A stretch of 64,000 nt of DNA from Dryas octopetala (taxonomy: Eukaryota > Streptophyta > Magnoliopsida > Rosales > Rosaceae): assembly GCA_963921425.1 (NCBI GenBank), contig OY992836.1, forward strand, positions 9,191,825-9,255,824, read 5' to 3'. The number at the start of each line of letters is the position of its first letter. Position 1 is the stretch's first letter. Both the position numbers and the translations under genes were made by a program. The notes under the pieces are model-generated. The model saw only the letters and a list, made by a program, of their open reading frames with translations, ran no database searches and was not told where the DNA came from. Shown piece by piece: positions 38,649 to 49,277 of the stretch.

Positions 38649-38864
38649 TTTATGTTATCGATCCCGTGATCATTAACAATGAAACCATTCAAGTACGACT
38701 CTTCTTGATGATAATCTCTCTCTCACACACACACACACACATGCACACACACACACATATATATAATGCATGTTTGTCAAGCATGCATGCAAGTGATCAT
38801 TGAGCTCATTATCGATCAACACAATTGAAATTGATTGAAGTACTCACATCCAGAGAATCTAGCT

Positions 38865-38922
38865 CCAAAATACCAATTAGCTTTTTTTGGTCAACACCAA
38901 AATACCAAAATACCAATTAGCT
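38865..38922. mobile_element. Micro-insertion with target duplication upstream of small-gene copy 2
   Basis: CCAAAATACCAATTAGCT occurs at 38865-38882 and 38905-38922. The insert starts TTTTTTGGTCAACACC. Confidence 0.55.
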
Positions 38923-38946
38923 AGCTAGAAATATTAATCGATCATC

Positions 38947-39228
38947 ATGTCGGTCTCATTAGAAGCTTTAGCTATGGCAGGCGCAGACCACCTTTCGATT
39001 AATATAACTGTTGAAGAATGGGAGCTTGGGGACTTGGAGTTTTCTCCACCCCATTTACTAGCTGACGAAGACGAAGACGAAGAAGAAGAAGAAGAAGAAG
39101 AAGATGAAGAATACTACGAAAAAGAGCCGCCGGAAGCGGATGGAAAGAAATTACGAGAGGAGCCACAGTACTCGATATTTCTTGCTGATCATCCAGCAGC
39201 ACGCAGTGCCACTCACAAGATTATATGA
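38947..39228 (+). CDS. Small protein of the tandem EALAMAG family, copy 2, with acidic tract (93 aa)
   Basis: Intronless, 93 aa. The opening MSVSLEALAMAGADH matches the family with two extra residues. VEEWE at 22-26 and SPPHLLAD at 33-40 match the conserved middle. Residues 40-56 are almost all Asp/Glu, encoded by a GAA/GAC microsatellite (about 39065-39109) that has probably expanded. The C-terminal MKAK...W motif of copies 1, 3 and 4 is absent; the end reads LADHPAARSATHKII. This copy may be altered or have gained a new tail after repeat expansion. The sequence holds no targeting signal. A tiny T-run insertion with 18-bp direct repeats lies about 45-65 nt upstream of the ATG. Confidence 0.65.
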   Translation: MSVSLEALAMAGADHLSINITVEEWELGDLEFSPPHLLADEDEDEEEEEEEEDEEYYEKEPPEADGKKLREEPQYSIFLADHPAARSATHKII

Positions 39229-41213
39229 TGCCCATCATTAGGACGGTTTTGAGTCTTGCACTATATATCTTATATATGCATCGTTTTCTGGAGGGTACGT
39301 GCAGTTTTCCATCTTATGAGTTATGAAATTCAAAAGGTGTCGATTGATTACCCAATTGTAATGAATTCTTCTTAGTTTAAAAACAAAACAAAAAAATGCA
39401 TGTGGAATTATTACTTTCCAATTTTGTAATCACAAAGTCCAGCATATATTAATTAGTCTAATCACGACATAAGCATGCTCTTATCCTCTGAAATTATATA
39501 TAAACCATAGTTTCCAAAACAATCCGTGGGCCAAAGCTGGCGGAGCAATGGAGCGTCAACAGTAAGGCGATGGTGGGGTTTATTTTTGTTTTCTGTTTTA
39601 GGGGAGAGTCGAAATTAAAACCTCTTCCAACATTAAAAAAAAAAAAAAAAAAAAATTAGACCAATAATTAGTTGGTGGCAATGGTGGTGCTTAGTGTGGG
39701 CGTAACGATCATGAAAAATGGCAATTTCTAGTAGACAAATCATAGTTTTTCTTAATAAAAATATAACATAAACTAAAAACAATAAAACATTTATAGTGAT
39801 CGAAGAATCAAAGTTTGTTTACTGAAGAAAAATGTCAAATAAGTATAGTGAAAGTGAACAAACAATTAAAACTGAAATATTTTGCACAAGTACAATAATT
39901 AAGCATAGTATATACTAACTACCAACTAATTAGTGGTATTTTTCTCCCTAATGTTGAAAGAGTTCTCAAATTCAAATCCCCCATTTTTCCTAAATAAAAG
40001 AATAGGTGCTTTAATTATAAGTGAGACAACTTTTTTAATTAACCAAAAGGAAAATCGACCACTTGCATTATTATATTCTAAAACAAAAAATTACACTGAG
40101 AGCTCGATAGTTGTATTTGCATCCGCAATTACCTGTATTGGCAATTAACTACATGTGCATTTACAACATTGTAGCTAAACTATATATTCTCAATATTTTT
40201 AAATCTTTGACCAATAATTTTCTAAAAAAATACTTAAACACACTATAAGAAACCTTAATCAACCCCAAAAATACTAAGAATCAAGTAAAAATTAAAAAAA
40301 AAATCAATTGGCAAACTATATATAGATGCAGATGCAGCTGTTAAGCGCTTGACGATCGATCTATGTATGCTAACGGATGTGTTTGACGTCCGTGGATGGT
40401 CCTTTTAAGTAACATACATGCAGTTAAATCAATAATACATGCATAAATTAACATGCAGGAATGCATAGTTAACTTTCTTCTAAGCATTATCAAGCCTTCC
40501 CTTGTTCTTAAAGTGATCGAGAGAGTGACCACAAGTGTGGTAAGTGCACAAACATTACTGGAATGTCTGTTTTTAGTTTTGAGTAATATTAGAGTCACCA
40601 ACTATTATCGTTAGACCGAATGATCTAGTTTGATTTTTCCTTCGGCTAAATAACCAAAAAAAAAACCGAGTGAGTCGGTTTGGTTACAAAATCGTGGATA
40701 AAACTGAACTGAATTAACCGAAAGTAATAAAAATAATATATTTTTATATTTGATTTATATGTCGTTTAGACCATGTAGACCCAAAATGAAACACAAAACA
40801 CGGGCAGCTAGAGAGGCCCTAAAACAAAGGAAACAAACACATCCGCTATCCAACTCAAGATAACCGTACGTAGCTAATAGCAATACACGATATACATCAT
40901 CTCATCATGTCTTTCACTTCCAGACTTCCAACCGTAGCTAAAAAATACTTTATTTTGTAGTAGTGATGCCTCATAATTGTAATATTGTTGCTCACCATTT
41001 AGCCAAATTTGGAATACATGGCAAGTAATGAACCTCAATTTTGGATGGAAGAAAGGCCACGTTCATTGGCTCCAAACAGATATGATTTATTGGTTAAGTT
41101 CAATTGAAAATTAAAAATGGCAAGCTGCCTTGATAAAAAATAATATAAAAAAACAACTACAAAAACCAACAAATTAATAAAACAAAATTTGATAAACAAA
41201 TATGAATTCCCAC

Positions 41214-41454
41214 ATTCTCTCACAGGTGCACTGTGTAACATCACTTAAGCCAAACATGTAGACATTGAATATTGGATGACGTGGAGCACGTGTGGCCACT
41301 TGGCTTAACACACGTGGGAAACTCTAATACCAAAAAAGAATCTAAACATCTAATTCAAAACCAATTAGCAATAGGAGTAGTAACTCAAGATTCTTATAAG
41401 CCACTATATAAGGGTATAATTTTTCAATGTGAAACAATACTCTACATTCTCACA
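41214..41454 (-). mobile_element. TRIM-like LTR relic, internal part plus one LTR
   Basis: The internal part (GGATGACGTGGAGCACGTGT) and one LTR-like segment (41339-41454) match the relics at 17307 and 35924. It is incomplete and old. Confidence 0.65.
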
Positions 41455-41864
41455 AAATCAAAATAAAAAATGAAAATAAATAAAAAATTAGGCATTTAAA
41501 GCATTAGGATGGTAAACTACAAAAAGAGTTATCATTATTGTGTATAACACATACTACCAAATTCATACTAGCTAGCTACCAATATTAGATTTTAACAAAC
41601 ATATTCAAAAATCCCCAACAACAGTTTTTCATTGGAGAATGGACAGCGGAATGAGCATGTGATGGAGTTGGTGGGCTGGGATGTGAGATTTCAGGCTTAA
41701 AGATCACATAATTAGTAGAAAAATAATTTGGGAGCTGGACTGATCGAACCACTCAGCCCTCTATACAGCTCCATCTTTATCTTTGTCTTTGTTGGAGTAG
41801 GTTTTGAGTTCAAATTTCATACAATATGGTTGATTAATAAAAGGAACAAAAAAACTTATACATT

Positions 41865-42930
41865 ACTTATAAAACACAAATTTGCTCTTACTATAATACT
41901 AGAAAAATAATAAATAAATAAAATCCTATAATTATACCAAGATTCATGATATAATACCGGTTAAACAAATTTACCGTTTCGAAACCATGTTACATGTTTG
42001 ACATTATTGCAAACCGTTTATAATTCATGGAGCGGGTTGTGTCATATATATATGAAGAAATGGTCCAATACACTAATTTTTTGTCGAGTTTGAGTCATGA
42101 AAAACCTGTCACTCCTATTCTTGACCACCCCTGCAGAGCAATAGATTGATTTCTCAAATTGAAATTGAGTGATTATTTGGACCTTTGGGCCTCAATGTCT
42201 TCTGAATCCCTTAATTTGGACCTTGGGTAACATAAGGGGGCCACCCAAGGGCTCATGGGTTCTAAAGAATCTTCACCCAAGTAGAGTATGCATGTCATTA
42301 ATGTCCCTAGCTTCGAGCAATCTCAGACTGGAGACTGCATTCAATTCCAAGTATAATTCTAGCTGATAGTGCCTCATCCAGCAGAAGAAGGTTTGTGTGG
42401 TTTGTCTCGAAGCAATATCGTCAAGCCTTTTTTGGGTTTGGGGAGACCAGTCATCAGTCTACAATCTATATCTTTGACTCAACTCTGAGCATGCAATAAT
42501 ATCAGTCTATGTACATGTTTAATGCTAAAGCTAAGAAGGGAGAAATTAGAAAGAAAGAAAAAGATCTCGGATTAATGATGTAAATTACCTAAATCCCAAT
42601 TCATACATGCATGCATCGCCTCCTGGCCACAGAAATTCAACCCCTCTCAAATGGCCTTTGCTATCAACTAAAAGAGCTTCTTAACAATATTACAAGCTTA
42701 ATTTGAAATTTCTGCATTTGACAAATCATGCATGAAGAGTCAAACCCACGTACATAATTGATAATTCTGGCAAGACTGAAACCTTGTATAGTTTTTAATT
42801 AAAGAAGCACTTAGTGATTTACTTTGTTGTTAGCTAGATTGAACGTCCGTCTCCTATATATATATATATATATCGATCTGAAAGTCTTAAGTTCTTAACA
42901 TAGTATATTATTAAATCGTTAATCTAATTA
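41865..42930. repeat. Duplicated non-coding block, copy B
   Basis: Paralogue of 29620-31990, lying upstream of small-gene copy 3. It has about 150 bp (42200-42349) missing from copy A. It keeps an uninterrupted site (42088-42094, GTTTGAG) where copy A carries the hAT element. Confidence 0.8.
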
Positions 42931-43645
42931 ATCTATTTGAAATGAATTAAATTTTTATTTGAATATGTGCTGTCAAAATTAACTTTAAAATGTATACATG
43001 TTTTATGATTTGGGACATTTAATTCAAAACTAGTTGATACGGAAGTCTGAAAGATTGTGTGGTATGATCGATCTCCATGAAATCTTAGACTTTCCGAAGT
43101 TATTCTACATTCTCCAAACATAACATGTGTAACATGTTAAATTCTTGTTTGACATCTCTTCTAACATATAATTGTACGTATGAGAAGTTTGATCTCTCCG
43201 GCTTTGTGCACATGGGCTCGCTGAAGTATAGCTAGTTGCTACGTACGTACACATACATGCATATAGTTAGTACAATTACTATCTATATAATGTGAAACGA
43301 ATTGCATTCACATGTAATTTGCTCAGACATGTACATATATACATTGATCTTTCCCTTCATCTAAAAGCAAATCCCAAGTCAGATGGTCGATCAGAGTCTT
43401 TGGGGCTGATCAATTCGTATTTTAATATATGCTCTTGAAAAGGAGTCTGGTCAGTGGTCACGGGAACTTCAAGATTTGAAGAACATCAACTGAGTCATCA
43501 GCTCTGAAGGGTGCAAATAATGCGCACATAAGCCTTATGACGCATTCAGTGACATAATAGCTTCTTAACTTGTCCCCATTTGAGCATGAAATGCCCGTGT
43601 GTTTCCTACTTTTGGCAGCCTAAACAGAAGCCAGAAGCAATCTTG

Positions 43646-43656
43646 CATATAAATAA
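43646..43656 (+). promoter_or_regulatory. Probable TATA box of small-gene copy 3
   Basis: CATATAAATAA lies 71-81 nt before the start codon, implying a short 5' UTR of about 45 nt. Confidence 0.45.
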
Positions 43657-43726
43657 TGTTGTCCATTAGTATCTTCTTGGGCAACAAAATTAAAGACAAG
43701 CGATTTATTGATTCTTTAAATAAGTA

Positions 43727-44005
43727 ATGTCGATTGAAGCTTTGGCAATGGCGGGCATGGACTATACGAAAACTGGCATTGGCCTTGAGGACTTGGAGTA
43801 TGGTGCTACTAATTGGGAGCAGCCACCGGCATATCTGGTAGCCCAGCAAAGTAGTTTGAGCATTGAAATAGAGAAAAACATGGATGAGATTATAATGGTG
43901 GCCAACGAAGAACAAATGAAGGCAAGGATGCGCAAATGGGCAAAGGCTGTTGCTTCCATGAATGAGATTGTTTTTCATGCCAAGTCAAGAAATGTATTCA
44001 GCTAA
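43727..44005 (+). CDS. Small protein of the tandem EALAMAG family, copy 3 (92 aa)
   Basis: Intronless, 92 aa, the same length as copy 1. It starts MSIEALAMAGMDY, has GIGLEDLE at 17-24, PPAYLVA at 33-39, and the best preserved end (EEQMKARMRKWAKAVASM, 61-78), predicted as a basic amphipathic helix. CATATAAATAA at 43646-43656 is a good TATA candidate 70-80 nt upstream. The non-coding block at 41.9-42.9 kb upstream is duplicated upstream of copy 1, so the two genes probably arose by one tandem duplication. The function is unknown; no domain is recognised. Confidence 0.72.
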   Translation: MSIEALAMAGMDYTKTGIGLEDLEYGATNWEQPPAYLVAQQSSLSIEIEKNMDEIIMVANEEQMKARMRKWAKAVASMNEIVFHAKSRNVFS

Positions 44006-45007
44006 TAGTATTAGATTTTTTTCATTGTTTTTAAGCTAGCTGTTGGATTAACCTAAGTGCTGAGCCGGCGAAGTAATGAGAAAAAGGTTAAGTTTATGGT
44101 AGGTATGGTTCTATTCATTCTCATCCAATATACCAATTTTTCCTTGTCATTTTTGGTCGAAAATCACTTCATGAACATGAAGCAGGTTCAAACACCCAGT
44201 GAATGAAAACCTAAATCTTTAACACCCTTTATATCTCTTTATGTGGCCTATAAAAACAATCTGGGCCCAATTGGCCGGCCCAATCTAAAATTATGGGTCG
44301 GCCCAATCCTAAGTTACGGGTCTGGACTTGATGTTTTTGAGTACGGTCTGACCACGACCCGACCATATATTTCACAAAAGAAATTGTGGCTTAGTCATGT
44401 GTATTGTTTTTATTAAAGTTATGTGTTCCAAGTCTCCATACTTGCAAATTTGATCATAATTGTATGATATTCTATTATTGATCTAAGTTTTTGTTGGGCC
44501 AAATTAAGTCAGGCCCAATTGAAATATGAGATTAATTATTATATATGCTTGAATGATAATTAATATTATTTTGTATATATTTAAAAATATATAATACTAA
44601 ATCTGAAGAGACTTTACACCTTAATATTTTGACGTTGCATCTAGGCGTGCATCTAGACTGTTGAGTAAAAGAACGTACATATCGCATTATGCCTTTGTTT
44701 TTTAAAACATTGGTATACATTTGTTCTGTGGTCATGCGTACGTTATATATTTCTTCCCGTCAAGAGTTCTACAATTATGGGCAAGACCACATGTAGGCTT
44801 GAAGTGGTCATCCCCCAACCTACATGTATATTTTTTCAAAAAAATTTGGCAAAAACTTATATAAGAAATTCTAAATGTACTTCTTGGATTTGCCCTTTGT
44901 GCAATTGTGATTTAGAGTCTGGCCATATATGTGTGTGTGCATGTCCGTATGTGTGTTATATCTGCAGGCTTAATCATTTTTTAACACAGAGCAAAAGGTA
45001 TACAATA

Positions 45008-45140
45008 TTCATATTGTACTTTTGCAATCCTTCTAAAAAAGAAAAGAGAAATCTTTTAAAGTCCAAAGATTGTAGTAAGGGTTGTGTAGTAATTACGTAA
45101 TAACTAGTCTCTTAGAAGGATTGCCAAAGTACAATATGAA
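45008..45140. repeat. Near-perfect inverted repeat (29-bp arms, 75-nt loop)
   Basis: The arms 45008-45036 and 45112-45140 are complementary at 28 of 29 positions (left arm starts TTCATATTGTACTTTTGCAA). A transcript would fold into a miRNA-precursor-like hairpin. No known miRNA is recognised. Confidence 0.7.
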
Positions 45141-45718
45141 TGTAGGGGAACCAATTTTCATTTGTATCGATCCTGCCCATGAAATTTTCAGCTTTGCGTG
45201 AGAAATGAACCAATTCCCTCTCATAGCAATGCATGCATCCACACCAACCAATGCAACTCATTAAGCTATATCACATGTATATGCATTTAACATTTTCCAA
45301 AGGAAAAAGAGCTTTTCATGAAACTTGTTAATTCAAATCTTGTGTCATTACCACAATTGAGTAGCATCCATTGAACACTAAACATATATACAATCATATC
45401 TACGTTTCTTAGATCAAATTGTAATTTGAAGTAATATGAGAGAGAGAGTAGTTGATCGAGGTCACGGGTATAACAATTTACACTTTGTACATGAAACACC
45501 CGTGAACTGTTTTTGCACAAAGGGGTTGGTATCACACACTTCCATGAAACATATGAACACCCGTAGACCACACACTTCCTAGAGGAAAGATCACTGTCTA
45601 TGTATAAATCTCATGCAGATTTTTCTGTGACATACTGTATTTTCTCAAGTTCAAACAGTCTAAAGGTGCATATATATATTACACGCGCGCACACACACAT
45701 GCACACACAGGTGAAGCC

Positions 45719-45959
45719 ATGTCAGTTGAAGCTTTAGCAATGGCAGGGGTGTAGACTATAACAAGTACGTGTTATATCAACCTCGAAGAGATGGAAGGTA
45801 GAGACAAGGGCTATACACCACAGTATCTTGTACGTGTCTGAGCAAAAACCAAATAATGAAAGTGAAAGGAATGATAAGAACAAGTTGATCGTAGAAAAAC
45901 CGCAGGTGAAGGCAAAGATGGAAGCATGGGCTACAGTTCCTCAATTTCATGCCACCTGA
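45719..45959 (+). pseudogene. Decayed copy 4 of the EALAMAG small-gene family
   Basis: It begins MSVEALAMAGV like the other copies, then hits TAG at codon 12. A different frame continues the family pattern (VDYNKY), and the original frame later shows INLEEMEG, so at least two frameshifts have accumulated. The family end is recognisable near the 3' side (VKAKMEAWA, then a stop at 45957-45959). The order of motifs is preserved. A TA-rich stretch (45669-45680) may be its old TATA region. Confidence 0.75.
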
Positions 45960-46431
45960 AATTTCTGTGGTCAAACAAGGTTGTCGGGAAGTCATTTGAT
46001 GAAGTTGAGCATCAGCATTATTGTGAGACATGTTTTGTGAAGTACGCCTAATTAGACATCAATTTCAGATTAAGCATGTTATATTTATAGATCTTATGTG
46101 AAGTTTGACCTCTTTCAATTCACCCTATATTTTCAGTTTATTTTTCCATCACAGCCATAAAATTTAGCTAACTGCTTCTACTGATGACTGGAACGTTAAC
46201 GTACAGAACTAAATTATCTAAAGATTTGACTTCGATCCTAACGAAAATTAGAAATGGTATACATTCTTTCTCTGTAAAAATAACAAAACTCTTAGGCATA
46301 TACCATATTATGTAGCATGGACATATTAAAATGATGGCTATCCTTTCTTTTTGCTGCAACAGCCAACAGCATTTTATTGTATCAGAAAGGTGGCTATCCT
46401 TTCAGATAAAATATTAAACAGTTAATTATTA

Positions 46432-46657
46432 AAAAGTCTATTTTAGAGTCTTTTTGTACCAAAAAAAAAAAAAACTACTTAAAAAGTTTGAATGATAAAT
46501 AGGTCCACTTTATACAAATAAAGTCCATACTTTGTACAAATAAAGTCAACATTATATTTTTTTTGTACAAAAAATCCATGAAAAAAAATATAATATATTC
46601 CAACTTTTTAGGTGAGTTTTTTTTTTTTTTTGTACAAAGGCTCTAAAATAGACTTTT
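46432..46657. mobile_element. Short foldback MITE (about 226 bp)
   Basis: The left arm AAAAGTCTATTTTAGAGTCT continues with TTTTGTAC. The right arm GTACAAAGGCTCTAAAATAG continues with ACTTTT. They are inverted copies over about 28 bp with one or two mismatches. No clear target duplication was found. Confidence 0.65.
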
Positions 46658-46689
46658 ACATTAAGGAAATTGAAACATAAGAGCCCCTT

Positions 46690-46730
46690 AGGTTCGTCAT
46701 TCTTTTTTTTGGTCAATAGGCTCGTCATTC
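46690..46730. mobile_element. Micro-insertion with target duplication (15 nt)
   Basis: AGGTTCGTCATTC (46690-46702) and AGGCTCGTCATTC (46718-46730) flank a T8 run and GGTCAAT. Confidence 0.55.
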
Positions 46731-47298
46731 CAATTCTCTAGAATGCATGTATTATAATTTTTTTATGACGAGATTACCCTTATTATAAATTTAATGTTTC
46801 GGCCATATATGTCCCCTATACTGTAAGTATCAAAAATTTTATACAATAGATAAGTGAATTATTGGAAATTAAATTGAACAGATTTTAACTCTTATTACAA
46901 TAAACCATAGATAAAGCTACGCCATTAGATAAATTTCAATGATTAGATAGATAGAGTTCAACAATGAGTTAAAACGTTTTAAAACCCACTTGAGTTCAAC
47001 AATGAGTTATATGCGTTAACGCATATAAGTCATATGAGATCCCCTTCCTAGTCTAGAGGTTTAATTATGTAAAATTAAGACGTCAATTAGACCAAAGTCA
47101 CTAGCCCAACTCAACCAAGTTTTTTTGGGCTAAGCTAACATACCTGGATTAGGTTAGTCCATACACAAATTGGGTTGGATTTAGGCCGAAGTTTCTCGAC
47201 GCAAGATTTAATAACCCATATCCACATAGTTGTTTACTTTAGATTGAATCCAACATTTACGGTTTAATAATACGTATTGAGTAGTGTTAAGAATATCA

Positions 47299-47403
47299 TT
47301 TTTTTGTACCATCTAATATATCATCTCTCTAATAGAGGTGAAATCCACCAATAAATAAGGCTCACCTCTATTAGAGTGATAATACACTATATGATACAAA
47401 AAG
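47299..47403. mobile_element. Tiny foldback element (about 105 bp)
   Basis: TTTTTGTACCATCTAATATA followed by TCATCTCTCTAATAGAGGTG is mirrored by CACCTCTATTAGAGTGATAA followed by TACACTATATGATACAAAAA. A similar pair lies at 57136-57285. Confidence 0.55.
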
Positions 47404-48600
47404 ATTGTCATCTTAGTATTTTTCATACGTATTTTACTATGAGAAATAATAAATTCACATATGTAAGTATATTACACTTCACTTTAACTTACCTAACCCA
47501 TGTGAGACTCAACATGCAAAAGTTGTGTTCACCTTACCCTATCTTCCAATCACTTCCTCGTGTAGTGTTTGTCCATACTTGGGTTGATTTAGGCTCGAAA
47601 AAAACTTAATTCTATAAACCCACTTGTATTTCTTCATAAAAAGAAGAACCATATGTATTTAAATAAAGTCTAGAACACACCGAATCTGACTAGTCTAATG
47701 TAATGAACACATAATATGACAATCCGTCCAACCAAAACCTGGAAAGTGCCAAATTTTTTAACATTTCTTTTAACAAACAATAAAAATAAGATTAGTGTCA
47801 TCAGTTTCAAACGTCCTAGCCAATAGGAAGTAGGCACGAGGAAAAGACTAAAGAGACAAACTCAAGGTGGGTGACTCAGGCCTTCGCAACCTAAATTTGA
47901 TCCCTAAACCCATTTTTTTTTTTTTTTTTGTATAAAATGGGTATAGTCCAGCTATAATGAGCTGGAATATGATCCTTGTAATTTTTTGAGACCCAAAAAT
48001 TATCTCCAGTTTTAAGTATAGACTATACCCAAAATTAAATTAAATGGTTGTTCCATCAATAAATAAAAACTATTAAATGGCTTGTCCATCACCAAATTAA
48101 ATGATTGACCCACCAACAAATAAATAAATTAAATATTAATATTCTCAAATTTGAGCCTTAACACCATTGTATTAGTGATCCTTAAAATCTATATTTTTAC
48201 ACTTTTTAATACCCAAATTGATTTGAATCTTAAGTATTTGAGGACCACCATCGTACAAGGCCTTAACTAACTATTTAACAAATCACAAAGTGATGGCACT
48301 CCTATTTTTAAAATATTTTATTTTCGTTAAGTTGTTAACAAACCAAGAGGTCAGTGAACAACGTTTGGGTCAAAAAAAGTGGCCTACGAAGAAAAAACAT
48401 ACATTTTTTTTTTTTTTTTTTTGATGTGGACATTCACCTACATCCATCGATTAACTACAGCTGATTAACTCTGACCACGAGTTTGGTCATTGGCGTGGTC
48501 TCCAGATTGGTCCTCTACGACAAAATTGATTAAGGTTAGATGTAAGTATGTAACATCATGAATATTTTAAGCTATATAATATAACGGTTGATGTGTTAAT

Positions 48601-48840
48601 TAAGATCCCGTTCGGTTGGCATGGAGTTTATTCCCATATTTGGTAAGCATATTTGTTATGAGTTCTCATTATCATATTATCCCCCACAAACCAAACATTA
48701 GAATGACAATAATTTCCCGGTCATCATCTCCAATATTTCCAAACACTAGAGTGACAATTTTTCATTCTCATCCCTCCAGAATGAGCATAAATTTGATATT
48801 CCTAAAGAACTTATTCCGCAAATTAAACAAGGCTAATAGT
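48601..48840. repeat. Fragment of the same repeat type as 11640-11800
   Basis: It has CCGTTCGGTTGGCATGGAG, three lines of 'ATATTTCCAAACACTAGAGT' type and CATTCTCATCCCTCCAGAAT. This is consistent with an old TIR element; the ends are not resolved. Confidence 0.35.
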
Positions 48841-49219
48841 TGATATGTATATTTGGACTATATTTTAGATGGATTGTTGCAATTGTCAAATTTGTTTACC
48901 AAAAAATGTGAACAAATTAATGTGGGTTTATTTTTTCAAATTTGGGTCAACTATTAATTTTATTTATTTATAATAAGATATTGATATGTGCATTAAAATA
49001 TTATTTGGTGAACAAATTTGGTGACCTTAATATTGTTGTCATCGATCACTTTACTAGTAGAACTGAGATTAAATATTCTATTTCTATTCGAAAGATGATC
49101 AACAAATTATTTTATCTCTAATGTCATTGTGGTACATTTATTATTTTTTAACTACAATAACGCGTAATATTTTTTTAATGATGTGAACCAAGTTTTCAAC
49201 TCAATTAATATTTGCATCT

Positions 49220-49277
49220 GAACTAGTAACCAAGTTTTGCCCAAAAAAAAAAAAAAAAAAAGAACTAGTAACCAAGT
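49220..49277. mobile_element. Micro-insertion with target duplication (26 nt, plus-strand poly(A))
   Basis: GAACTAGTAACCAAGT occurs at 49220-49235 and 49262-49277. The insert is TTTGCCC followed by 19 A, the opposite orientation to most of the others. Confidence 0.6.

Noticed and set aside
44777-45100. 107-codon Cys-containing ORF
   Set aside because: No conserved spacing of a zinc finger or peptide family, and it overlaps one arm of the hairpin; probably chance.
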